Shown here: in pieces, positions 45,801 to 58,000 of the stretch | Numbering within the stretch: position 1 is the stretch's first letter | Layout: every line of letters starts with the position of its first letter | The notes under the pieces: model-generated | The model's database searches: none | Seen by the model: only the letters and a program-made list of their open reading frames with translations | What the model was told of the DNA's origin: nothing | Position numbers and translations under genes: made by a program | Source: Yamagishiella unicocca | Taxonomy: Eukaryota; Chlorophyta; Chlorophyceae; Chlamydomonadales; Volvocaceae | DNA length: 64,000 nucleotides | Reading direction: 5' to 3' | NCBI GenBank assembly: GCA_003116995.1 | Contig: BDSL01000089.1 | Location: forward strand, 372,001-436,000

Positions 45801-48800
45801 GGGGAATAGGGACAGCGAGGCGCGTCAGACATGAGAGGGAGGGGCGAAGGGCTGATATAGCAGCAGCTGGCGGGCGCAGATGTTCAGTACTTTTGTCCTG
45901 GGCAGGTTGGGCTTGAGGGACCGGAACCCTCGCCATTTCTGTCGCGTAACCAGGGAGGGATGCAATAGCATTGACGGGGTCCACGCCTCGCTCGTAGCCC
46001 CAGACTGGCCGTGACCCTCGCAACCAACCCAACGTTCATAATCCTTTCGCCGGTTGTTGGACTCCAGCTGGCGGAGTCGTCCGCTCGCTTCCTGCGGCCG
46101 CACCTCATACCGCTGGTGGACGCCATGATGCGGGTGGCGGGCGCCGGCGACAAGCTGGACGCGCAGACCCGCCAGCTGGCAGTGGAGTTTCTGGTGTCGC
46201 TGTGCGAGGCTCGCGAGCAGAGCCCCGGCATGATGCGCAAGGTGCCCAACCTGGCCCGCAGCCTGTTCGAGCTGGTCATGAACTTCCTGCTGGACATCGA
46301 GGTGCGGGTCGGCTACGGCAGGGGGGGGAGTCAGGGGCGGGGGCGCTGGTTGCGAGCGGACCGGCAGCACAGCCGCGGAGCCCTAGCTTTCTTGGGAAAC
46401 ACCGGGTGTGCCGTTCGTGAACCTCGCTGCCGCCCTGCTCGACCCTTCCTGCTCAGGACGACCCCGCCTGGCACTCGGCTGCTGATGACTCCAACGAGGA
46501 CGCGGGCGCGGGTGAGCTGTACGACCCCGGCCAGGAGTACCTGGACCGTCTGGCGCTGAGCCTCGGAGGGAAGGCGGTATCGGATGCCGCCGCGCCTCTG
46601 CTGGGCGCCTGGATCTCGGATGCCTCCTGGCAGAAGCGCGCGTCGGTCTTCATCTGCCTCGCACAGATCGCTGAGGGCTGCGTTAAGGTGGGTCGGGCCG
46701 GCCTGCAAGGATCTCGCCTGGCATGGGGCATGGCGCTGGGGGGTGGTTAGCGCTCCGATCCGCATACATTTCGGCCTATGGCAAGTTTGCTGCTGCTGCC
46801 GGGTCAAGATTTGGGCGGCAGGCAGTGCCCCTGGCCCTGCACACGTGCAAGGTCGAGCGGTCACCGAGCCCCGGCCCCCGCAGGTCATGTCATCAACCTC
46901 GTACCTGGAGCAGCTGGCGCGGATGTGCGTCATGGGACTGGGCGACGCGGAGCCGCACGTGCGGTGGGCGGCGTGCCAGGCGCTGGGTCAGATGTGCACC
47001 GACCTGGGGCCGGATCTGCAGGTGGGAGGGTGGAAGGGATGGGGCGGATCCGCTGAGGGCGCCAGCGGGAGCAGGGGGGCCTCGCTTGGCTAGATTGAGC
47101 TATGCGCGGCGACATGGCCGGCGTCGGGAGGGCCCCACGCACGAGGTCTGCTGGGCCCTCATGCAGGTGCGAGCTGTCAGGGGCTTCAGAGAGGTGCGGG
47201 GGGCAGGCAGGCGCCGGGAGACGCGGGTCAGGGCGGGGGAGTCCCTTTCTGGAGCTCACGCAGCCTCTGCCTGGTTACCTCGCAGGCAAAACACCATGCT
47301 ACCATCCTGCCGGCCCTGATGCGGGTCATGGAGGACTTCAACAGCCCGCGCGTGCAGGTGGGTGCAGGGACATGGTAACGCTGGTGTCGATGGGCAGCGT
47401 ATGAGCATGTAGGTCTCGGAACGAGGTCGCGGCAAGTGAAGGTACAGGGTAGCGGGGGCAGGTGGGCGATCCGAACTGACCGGCAGGTTGTGGATGTCCG
47501 CACGATACGTATCTTCAATCATACCGCTGTCCCCTGCACCCCACGCAGGCGCACGCGTGTGCCGCCATTGTCAACTTCAGCGAGGGCGTCGAGACGGAAG
47601 TGCTGCCGCCCTACCTGGACTCACTCATCCTTAAGCTGCTCAACCTGCTGCAGCACGGCGCGCGGCTGGTGCAGGAGGGGGCCCTGACGGCGTTGGCGTC
47701 CGTAGCGGACAGCAGTCAGGTGCGAGGGTGAAGGGTGTGGAAGGATGCGGAGGGCGGCGCGTTGGGACGTTGGGCTATTTGCAGCGGACGATGGCGGTGA
47801 CGGGGCCGGAAGGGGCGTGGACCAGCTGGCTGCGCCGCGTATCCCTCAACCGCACCTGGCTGAAACCCCCTGCTCCCCCCTGGGCCCAGGAGCTCTTCAA
47901 CAAGTACTACGACACGGTGATGCCGCTGCTGATGCACATCCTCACCACCGCCAACGCTAAGGAGCACCGGCTGATGCGCGCCAAGGCGCTAGAGTGCATC
48001 AGCCTGGTGGGCATGGCGGTGGGCAAGGACAAGTTCAGGGCGGACGCGAGGTCCGTGCTGGGCTACATGCAGGGCGTGCAGGCGGCGGGCATGGACCCGG
48101 ACGACCCGCTGTCGTCGTACATGTTGCAGGTGAGCGAGGCCGGGGGGCGAGGCCGGGGTGAACGGGAGGCTGCAGGCGTTGACTGCGCGCGGTGTGCAGT
48201 AGGGCGGTGTGGTGTTCACGCACATGGCGGGCGCCATCGTTGCGATCTTGTGCGCTGGTCTGGCGAAATCTGTCCCCGCGGCTCTCCCTCCCTCGCGCCC
48301 CTCCTCCCCCCCTGGCGGACAGGCGGGTGCTCGCCTGTGCAAGTGTCTGGGTGCCGAGTTTATCGAGTACCTGCCGCTGGTGCTGCCGTCGCTGCTGGCG
48401 TCGGCGTCAGCAGACCCCGACGTGCAGGTGCGGGCTTGGCTGCGGGACTCGTCAGGGCGGGCAGGGCGGGCCAGGGGAGCGGCCGTAGCTGCGTAACGTC
48501 CTCACGCATCACAGCAGGGCAGGTGACAGCGAGTATGCGTGCGCAGGCGCACACGCCGCTCAACGGGCTTAGGGCTGGACGAGAGCGGACGGGTGGGAAG
48601 GCGGTCAGGTGTCTAGCAAGTGAAATTGCATGGTCAGCCGGCGGAATGTTATAGTTCGTCGGGAGGCATCCGGACCCCACCCCGCCGTTCTCTGCCTCCC
48701 CTCTACCTCCCCTCCCAGGTGGTGGACGAGGACGACGTGAACGCGGAGGACCTGCCGGACGATATGGAGGCCATTTCGATGGGCGACAAGTGCCTCATGT

Positions 48801-51800
48801 ACCGCTCCAGCATACTGGAGGTGGGGCCGGGCAGGGAAGAAGGGTCCGGGAGGCAGGGGAGGTGGTTTAGGGTTTGATGCCGGAGCCCCATACACACACG
48901 CGCGGGGGAGTGTGGACCAGCTGCCGACTCGTATATGCTCGCCACACCGCCTGCCCGCCCGCAGGAGAAGGCGACCGCTGTCAACATGCTGAGCTGTTAT
49001 GCGGAGGAGCTCAAGGAGGGCTTCTGGACGTACGTTGGACCGGTGAGTGGCCGTGGCTCGGCCCGTCAAAGGAAGGATGCAGGGAGAGCTTGCAGGGAGG
49101 GGGAGGGGGAAGGCAGGGGCTGCCATGAGAAAGGCGGGTCAGGAAGCGTACAGCCAATTTAGCGATTGGTATTGGGTACTTTGCCATGCACGACCGCACG
49201 ATGCCTGGCCCAACCAACCCACCCGCCGCACCTTCGTTTGGTAGGTCTTGAAGCTGGTGCTGAACGGCGTAGAAGGCCAGTCTCCACTTATCAAGTTCTA
49301 TCTCAATGAGGAGGTGAGTCCTGGGTGGGCGGCGGTTCCAGTCATGCCTCTGCGGTGCGGACGGAACATAAGCACCTAGTGAGGGGCCCCCCGACATCAT
49401 GCACCCGTGACCCCCACCACTCGTCCTCGCCCCCAGATCCGTCGCTCTGCTGCCGCGCTGCTGCCCAGCCTGCTGCGCTGCTGCATTGCTGCGGTTGAGC
49501 GCGGCGCCCCGGGCGCCACACCCGCCGCTGTGTCCGAGTTCCTGCGGGCTGCCTGGGTGCCGCTGCTGGAGGCGCTGCGCAAGGTAGGGGCGGGCACTGC
49601 CACTCGCGGGGACATGGAGGGAGGGACGGAGGGGTGGCACCCGGGTCTCTGCCTGTAACGATAATTGGCTGCGTTTCGTAGTCTGCGAAGTAGGGGTGAC
49701 GATGGATGCTATTGACCAATTTAGGCCTCCATTCACGAGAAATCCCCCGTTTCGGCCTCCTCGGCAGGAGCCTGAGGGCGATATCCAGGCGGTGCAACTC
49801 GACTCGATCGCTGAGATTGTTGAGATGGTGAGCTTTCGGGTTGGGTTGGGATGAGAGATTGTGTATGCTGGTTGGGAGGTGAAGGACGGATGCTAGGAGA
49901 GAACACGGCGGTGGAATTACTTGGGGCACCCCCACACCTGTATCCGAGTAAGCCAGCGGACCTGGGTTGACAGGTGTTCGCGGCAACCTATCCGTGTGTC
50001 TTCGAATCCCTCTGAACCCCCGGTGCGCAGGTGGACAAGACGCTGCTGAACGCTGACGCCATCTCGGCGGCGTTCAAGGTGTTCGACGTCGTGCTGGAGA
50101 AGGTGAGATCAGGACTCCTGTCTGCGGGCCGTTATGTGCGCCTTTCGGTCACCTTCCAACGACCTGACCCCAACTACCCGGCCCCAGGCTGACAAGCGTC
50201 GCGCCGATCGCGCCTCCCGCCGCACCACCGAGGACTTCGACGCTGAAGAGGCGGAGGCGATTGAGGCGGAGAACGAACTGGAGGAGGAGTTGTTTGACCA
50301 GGTAGGCAGGGGCTGATATAATGGACTGCATTGGCGGCGTGCGCTGCTGTTCATACGCCTGCATGGTTGTGTGTGCAGATGCAGGACGTTATACCCACCT
50401 CGCCCTGCACCCCGTCACAGCAGAAATAAACGTTCGTCTTTTAGACACCTCAACCAATTTCTCTAGCATGCACCTCCAAACGTATGTCCGCAACGTTGTT
50501 CCTTCATACTTCGTCGCAACGCCCCTCACCCCGTCACACACATCACCACACACACCGCCCCTTCCCTGGCGGCAGGTCGCTACCGCGGTGGGCGCCTTCC
50601 TAAAGAAGTTCGGCGATGACGTTTTGCCGCTGGTGGAGTCGCTGCTGATGACCCGATATGGGTCCATGCTCACGGTAAGGCTCCACACGCAGCAGCCAGC
50701 AGCGAAGACCCAACCCTCACTCCAGCCGCCTGGAGGGCATCGTCGGCCCACGGAAGGGGCACCTGAAGTGCGCCCGCGGCCTCATGCTAACCGACAACAT
50801 CATCTCGCACCGGAGATCGCATGCAGGCCGTTCGGTTGCATTGTCCTGGGGACAGCCAGCTCTAAACCTGGGCTATCCGCCAGGACCTCAGCCTATGAAG
50901 CGTATATGCCGCGCCCCACTCGCCTGCCCCGCCTCCCCCGCTCCCCTCCAGGACAAAAGCCGCAGCGCTGAGGAACGGCGCATCGCCATCTGCCTGGTGG
51001 ACGACCTACTGGAGAACTCGGCGGCGGGGATGGTGAAGCACTTCACCAATGTGGGTCGGGGTGTGGGGTTGAGCGGCGCCAGGGTTTGGAGGTCTAGGGA
51101 GCCAAGTAATCAGGTTCGGGGAGCTGCGTCATCCTTCCTTCTTGCGGCCGTCCGGAGGCGCTTTGGCCCTAGTTTGGTACCCGGTTCCACCTGACACGTG
51201 GGATTCCCATGCCTGCCCTGGCGCCTGACCTTCGAACCGCCGCATCCATCGCCCATCCCACCCCAGGTGCTGCCCATGCTGATCGAGGCCACCCACTCCG
51301 ACCACGCCGACCTGCGTCAGTGTGCCGTGTACGGGCTGGGCGTCATGGCTGCCAAGGCGCCAACCGAGGCGTTCCGACCGCACGCCGCCGCCGTGGCTGA
51401 GCTCATGGCGGGGATCATCCGCCACCCGGACGCCAAGTGAGTGCGCGGGATCGGGCAGGGAGGGAGGGAGGCTCCAGCGGGGAAAACGGCTAACATTGCG
51501 CGCGCTTGCACGTACCGCCTTTTCCATGCCAGGTTTCGTCGATGGTACACCTGTGCATGTTGAATGCAAGGCAGGCCACCCTAATTGCGGTCCGCCTTGA
51601 CCTTGGTGGACATGCTATCTGTTCCTGTATCCTTAGCAGACATGCTCCCTTTTCCTATACCCCCCCCCTCCTCCACGCTGCAGGAACGACGACAACGACA
51701 TGGCTACGGACAACGCCGTCGCGGCGCTGGGCCGCATCTTGGCTCACCACGCGGAGGCGCTGGGGCCGGATGGCGGAGCAGCGGTAGCGACGCTGTGGCT

Positions 51801-52727
51801 GGGCTCGTTGCCACTCAAGGCGGATGCAGTGGAGGCCACGGTGCGATGGGCGGTTGGTTAAAACATACATTGAACAGTTAAGGAGCCCAGCCGGTTTACG
51901 ATCAGTATGCACGGTGTTGACAGCGCGTGTTGTGATGCTGTTAGGGCTCCGTATTGATCCGACAGGCGTTGAAGTGTCCACAGCTCGCGGAGCCGTTGCC
52001 TGGCCTGGCTGCTCAGCCATGTAACTTTGGATCGTGACCATTACCCTCTCGCAGGCCATGCACGAGCAGCTTGTACAGATGTGCGAGGCACAGGACCCGC
52101 GGGTCGTGCCGCACGCTGCCAAGGTAGCGTCCGTGTTTACTGAGGTGCTGGGTGGCGGCAAGACCTATGTGGCGGGTCCCGTGGGTCTGCGCATGGCGCA
52201 GCTGCTCCATCGGTTGCAAGGCGCCATACCAGGTGAGGGGCGATGTGTGGCACCAGAAAACTAGAGCGGTTGCGTGTGAGACGGGAATCATACCTGGAGT
52301 GCTGTTCCCGCCCCACCACGTCCAGTGGCCAAGGCGAGCACATTGGTGGACGCCGAGGTTGCTTGACAACAGTATGTGAAGGTTCCGGTTGTGGAAAAGG
52401 CAATGGTGGTGCCCAGTTGTGCTGTAGCGAAGACGCGTGCATTGATCCCGAGGACTCGCCATCGACGCACTCCGGTCGTGGTTTTGTCGTCCGTGGACCG
52501 TCGCAACCCGGGAACTAGTCACACAGGCTGGTCCCCTTCTGCCAGCACCCGGTACACGCCGCATGTGTACTCCTGATCTTCTTTACCCCTCCTCACTGTT
52601 CGAGTGGCCCTCCCTCCCTTCCCCTGGCTGTCCCACAGCGGAAGCGATCTCCACAGTCGTGGCGACTTTCACAGTCAAGCAGCAAACTAGCTATCAGGCC
52701 TACATGGCCGGCAGCATACCCGAGTAG
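42859..52727 (+). CDS. IPO5: Importin-5 (importin beta-3 / RanBP5-type karyopherin)
   Basis: About 27 exons give roughly 1,100 residues, the family's normal length. The start is MDPAIAVAAIAANPANFTEL, then LQDADNDRRKVAESVFDALKEQP (42859-43083). Later exons follow the importin-5 order of HEAT repeats: AVSDLANLIYDKSGWPELMP (44154-44261), NGLSVLADVATYLAEHL, FLVSLCEAREQSPGMMRKVP (46070 region), ICLAQIAEGCVKVM, HVRWAACQALGQMCTDLGPDLQ (around 46950), EGALTALASVADSSQ, AKALECISLVGMAVGKDKF (around 47970), the acidic loop VVDEDDVNAEDLPDDME (48720), EKATAVNMLSCYAEELKEGF, the acidic TTEDFDAEEAEAIEAENELEEE (50220), EERRIAICLVDDLLE, CAVYGLGVMAAKAPTEAF and FTEVLGGGK. The last exon ends QAYMAGSIPE-TAG. It carries ribosomal proteins and other cargo into the nucleus with Ran-GTP. 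Short exons were placed from splice sites and phase. Confidence 0.94.
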
Positions 52728-55092
52728 AAATATAATAGCGGAGTGAGAAGAGAGTGTGGGCAATCAACAGGAGAGGGAACTGGGGCACATGGCTGTGGTA
52801 CCCGGGGGGTGGGGGCAGCGGGCGTTGCAGGAGTAAGGTGGTGCGCTCGATGCCTGTATATGGGCTTGAGGGATAATTCGGACATGTGAGATGGTTGTCT
52901 GGCCAGGGGTCAGATGGGATTCTGGGGGCCCGGCAGCATGCTGCGGGGTCCACGCGGTATGGCAGGGTGAGGTACGGAAGATGTGTAGCCGTAAATGGGC
53001 ACGTGTTTAGGCACCTCAACGTTGCGTGCAGGGCCCAGGCCTATTGTACCTGGTTCCCTCGCCTCCACAACGTTGGTGACCGCCTTGGCGGGTAGTTGGC
53101 GGGCAAGGAGCAGCTCTTAAGCTTACAGCAGCCACCGGCGGAATGTAAAGCTTAGTTGTTTGTCCGTTGCTGAAATCGGGAGGCAGTGACATTAGTGGTA
53201 GCAGTCATCCAAGCTGCCCAATAGGTGCAGGTAGAGAGCAAGATGGTTACCTGTGGGACGAGCGTCTACATGACGGGCTTGTTGGTGCTTCTTACAAGCA
53301 AGGGGACATGAGCAGGCGCAGCCTGCCTTGGCCTCAGTGCTGCCAGAGGCCTAGGCTGTTCAGGCAGGAGGGAGGAGTTGCGGAGTAGGTGTAGATGCCC
53401 GCTGCCTCCTGACATCATGCAATGTGAAAGGTTGGCGGGCGCTTGGATAGGAGGGTTATACCAGGGAGGTAGCGAGTACCCAGGTGGTGTTGAGGCCGGC
53501 AGGTCGTGCGGGCAGACAAGGATGCGAGTGAGGAGGAGAGGGGCATGTGTGCAACAGTGCCGCAAGCTGGGTGCGCAGCCAATTGCTGGCCGCATAATTA
53601 GCGTTTGTCCAGGAGGGTTAGTCAAGACATCAGGTAATACCGACGTCGAAAGCAGCAAGTGGATGGGATTCCCGCTTTCGGAGGTGTTATCTCTGTTGCT
53701 GCTTATGGATCCAGTTTTCATTACGCACGTCTCATCGTGCACAAACAGGCTTTGATCCATATCGGTGGCTGACGTGTGGGGTCGTAAAACGGACGACGAG
53801 CTGCTTTACAAAGTTTGGCGCATGCAGGAGAGGTGTACATGCCGCTATGACTGTTTCATGTCAGGTGAGGGCCGGGCCTGTGCTGGGCTGCTTAAACCTG
53901 TTGCCAGCTCTATAACAGCGGTTTACAGCTGGAACTTCCTTGTTTAATAGTGTAAAATGACATTTCAAGGTCAGGCTACCAGATTTGACACGAAAATACA
54001 CACCGCGGACGACACTTGACTACACATCGTTCTGAGGTAGCGTGCACGAAATGCATGTGGGAGCATAATTGATTCCTGCAAGCTGTCCACAGGGACATGC
54101 CATAAGCCCACGTGCAAGGCGCGTGGCGGCATGGGACGGATGCGCTCCGCAGAGCAGCGGCAGGGCGAGCGCGTGTCCGCTGAACACTGCTGAACATACA
54201 CGGGCAAGAGGACCTCCCGGCAACTGGACCTCCCCGCGATTTCTGCTGCTGGCCTCGTCGAGGTCTTTTTGACGAATGGGTGTCATTTTATTGGCATTGT
54301 CCGATTACGGGCAGAAAAGGTTAAACCATGTTGCTTGGTGCCCGCCGAACATGTGTCCTTTGGCCCAGTCTTGGTCAGTACAGGCTTTCGTGGAACTAAC
54401 CAGCAACTAGGTAGTTACTGAAGAATTCCTGCTAGCGCAGGATGCCACTGTCACAAGCGTGGCGCACGCTGCTCGTTAACGACCTATAGGCGGGCGGCAG
54501 CCATATGTTTATTTTCTTACTGCCGCCGGGCCCAAGAAAATTCATTTGGAGTGCAGTAGACATGATGTGAGAGGACAGGTGCCGGGTCATTTTGTAACCT
54601 TGGGGCCTAACGACAGCTACCGAAACCACCCTCTACGAAACAGGGCGAGGCCACGAAACAGTCCCCTCCGCTTCCCTCAGGACAGCTTGTTTACCAACGG
54701 GCGCTGAAACACAGTCCATTTCGTTTCGTGTTTGTGATCGTGCATCCATAGACCACATAGACCCTCACTTTGCCGCGACTGATAACTGTCCATAAATGTC
54801 CAGCGTTTGGGCACTGAGGAGCGTATAGACAACTGGTAAAATAATGGGATAGGAGGTACCAGTATTGCGTAAACCACTGCACGAAAGTATACGACTCCTG
54901 GAGCTGTGGGGAGCTGGTTTCCTTAGGTCCTTGACAGGCGTCGGTTCATCTTTTCACTACGATTGTGGGCACTAAGTTATAGGACGTTGTGTTATTGTAT
55001 AGTTCAACCCTTTGGATGCGTCTCTGTGTTCGTTCGCCATTCAATTAACTTTGCCCCTCCACCGAAATGAGAGGCTAGAAATTAGGGCCACG
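52728..55092. other. Intergenic region between importin-5 and subtilase
   Basis: Starts with the importin-5 3' UTR, with a TGTAA at 53144-53148 about 420 bases past the stop. The remaining ORFs (up to 164 codons on the minus strand at 53266-53760) lack motifs. The final few hundred bases should hold the subtilase promoter. I see no gene or named element. Confidence 0.55.
53144..53148 (+). terminator. TGTAA polyadenylation signal, importin-5
   Basis: First TGTAA downstream of the importin-5 stop, at a distance typical of chlorophyte 3' UTRs. Positional assignment only. Confidence 0.45.
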
Positions 55093-58000
55093 ATGAGAAT
55101 CTGCAGGCTTGTATTTCTCTTGGTATGCGTGGGCATTTTTGGCCTATCGCTCGCACAAGAAAATCAGGCGAGGGGTTCTAAAAGGCCCTTTGATAAACTA
55201 GGAGCCAGTCATGTCGTTCATCTGAGGACTGGTACTGTTGACGTTAACGCAGAACACCAAAGGTGCGCGGCAGCTGCTTGGACGGCCATAACACCTATGC
55301 CTTTCGGAAACTGTATACTTACATCACCGTGTGCATGATGACATACTCTGTTAGAAACTTGCACACGTGTCCCAGCCATGGCGTCGCCCAAACTCTTGCG
55401 CCGCTGGCACCCTCCATCCGGCGCGCAGGCTTCCCCGCCCCACTCCCACAGCCCGAAGGCTCTTGCAGCGGACCAGCCCAGCGCCGTCGACCTCACCAGA
55501 GTGGGGACCATTGGCGGGGTCTCAGTTGTGGCTACTTACGCTGGGGCCGGAGTTACACGTGCAGCACGGACAGCAGCAGCAACATCATTTGTTCGTCCGG
55601 CCCAGCGAATCAAGCTGGACGGTTTCCAACGAGCTGGAAGGTGGTTCTGGCGGCAGCCCTGGTACTGATTTCCCCTTGCTGCGGTTTCGAGAGCGCCAAT
55701 CCGCCCTGATGAAACGGCTCAATAAGGCGGGGTGCGTGGTCGTGTCATTCCTACCGCCCGCGGCGTGGATGGTAGTCGTGGCTGACCAGGCTGACCTAGG
55801 ACCCCTCATCGATGCCTACCCCGACATTCGTTTGGTGAGAGGCGGTCGTTGACGTTGGTGGGGCCACGTCCGGTTGCGCTTAGCGCTTATGGCTACTTGG
55901 TCCTACTGTGCGGGTCCACACAGGCACTCTGTCGACTAGAGTGGGCACCAACACTCACCGGACATAGCTGAGCGAAGGGGGCTGATGTGATGTGAAGGGG
56001 AGAGCGGTGATGGAGAGAGAGGGAGGGAGGGAAACGCTCAGTATCTTGCTCTACTTTAGTAGCGGTGCTGTTAGTGCCTCATCACAGCGCCTGGCTTCGA
56101 ACCAATGGAAAAACCAAACGGATTGGACCCATTGACCTCCAGAAGTCCTCTCTGAAGGTGCAGGCTATAGGAGCCTTGTGTGCAGCTGCACAGGGGAGTA
56201 CCGCAGGCATGCGGGCGAGGGCAACACGCGCTGCAGGATCGACCCGTAGGCTGGTGTGGCTTTATGGCTGACGTGCCGCCCTCACGCCCGGCCTCGTGTG
56301 TTCACAGGCGCCTTATGGGCCCCCCAGCCTCCGGGTGTCTCCAGAGCTGGCGGCAGCTCTGACCGTGTTGCGACAGGCGGGGGAGGCAGTTGCGGAGCGG
56401 CTGGTTGCAGGGGAGCGTCTGGACGACCTGATGGTGGCGGCAGCGGCAGACCAGGTGTGCCGGGGGTTGCCGACCGGAGGCTTGACGCACCCTTGCATGA
56501 TTTCACCACGTGCGCATTGTTAGGTGGGCGATGCGTGACGACACGCCAAGGGAGTAGGGTTTACCCCTGAGCTGAAGCACACATAAGCATCCGCCAGCTG
56601 GCGCTGCTCAGTCACAGTGCCTACAGTGTGACTTGGTGCCGCTGTGCGTCCCTCCTCCCTGCAGACGGGCTGGCTGTTGGGTGCACTGCGCCTGCACCAG
56701 CCGTCCAGCGGATCACTGGCAGGATCTGGGCCGGACCCGGACAGCAAGCAGGACGGGCGCGCTCATCCTGCCCGGCTGCAGGTGGAGGTGCAGTTCCCCC
56801 ACCTGCGGGCCCAGGATCTGGTGCACTTGGCTGAGTTCCAGGTGGGCGCATAACTTGGTGGGAGGCTGCGCGTCCTTGCTCAGGCGCCCACGAAGTGCCA
56901 GCCAGGCTGCAGTGCACGATGGCGTGTCCTTATCCGGGGTACTGGGGATACTGGGCGCACTCTGCTGCATGTGTGGTTGCACAGTGCAAACCGGTGGGAT
57001 GGGAAGCGTCTTGCACGAGGCAGGCGAGTGACGGGCGGAGGGGCGACCAAAGCAAAACCGGAACACCTTGCACAGCCGTGGTTCCTCCGTGTGTCAACAG
57101 CGCTGTGTATGGTACGCATCGGGGGTCATGCAGCTTGCGGCCCTGCGCGGATCGCAGCGGCAGGGTGGGTGGGGCCTTCGCGTGCGGTCAGCAGCAAGGA
57201 AACAGAAGGGTCGCGGTGCCATCCATAGGCTGAGCTCATGTTAGTCCGCGGGGTCCGCGCCCAACCCCACACACGTGCGTCCGTGTTCTCTGCGACTATC
57301 ACGCCGCATGACATCCTACCACCGCATTGCAATCCACCAGGGGCGAGATGTAGGCGCAGCTGCCGGGTACCACCCTGCAGCCGCCGCTGCCGCCGACTGG
57401 GTGACAGCGCTGGCGGCCTTGTCCACGCCCGACTGCCCTCCCGTGCTGGAGCCGGACCACGGCAGTCCGGAGCTGCTGCTGGTGGCGGTATGCCCCATTG
57501 CCCTGGAGGCCACAGTGCAGTGGCTGGCAGCGACGCCGCAGGTGCACTAGGGGCGGGGCGGCGGGGGCCTTGTGGACGGGGTTGTGCTGGTTTTGAGCCG
57601 GGCCTCGTGTTCGGACTATCCGAACCACCTGCCCGCTACGCTGCACATTCTGCTCCTGTTGGTCCGGCGGTCACAGTTTAGGGCCATGTTGCCGTCCTGC
57701 CCCTCAACCCTTCCGCCGCCTCCGCGGACCACGACCCTGCCCGCGCTGCATCCTCGGTCCTGGTGGATTCGTGCCCCGCCACCGCCAGCTCTCAGCCCAC
57801 GAGCCTCGACCTCGGCCCTCGCCCTCCGCTGCAGGTGTCCTGGCTGGCCCCCCGGATGGCCTCACGACTGCACAACCTGGAGGCGGGGGCGATCGTGCAG
57901 ACGGGCGGCAACCTAACGGCTGTCAAAAGTTACAAGTCGGTCAATTCACATCCGTTTTGGAATGCAGGCCTTGATGGGAGGAACCAGGTGGGGAGGGCGG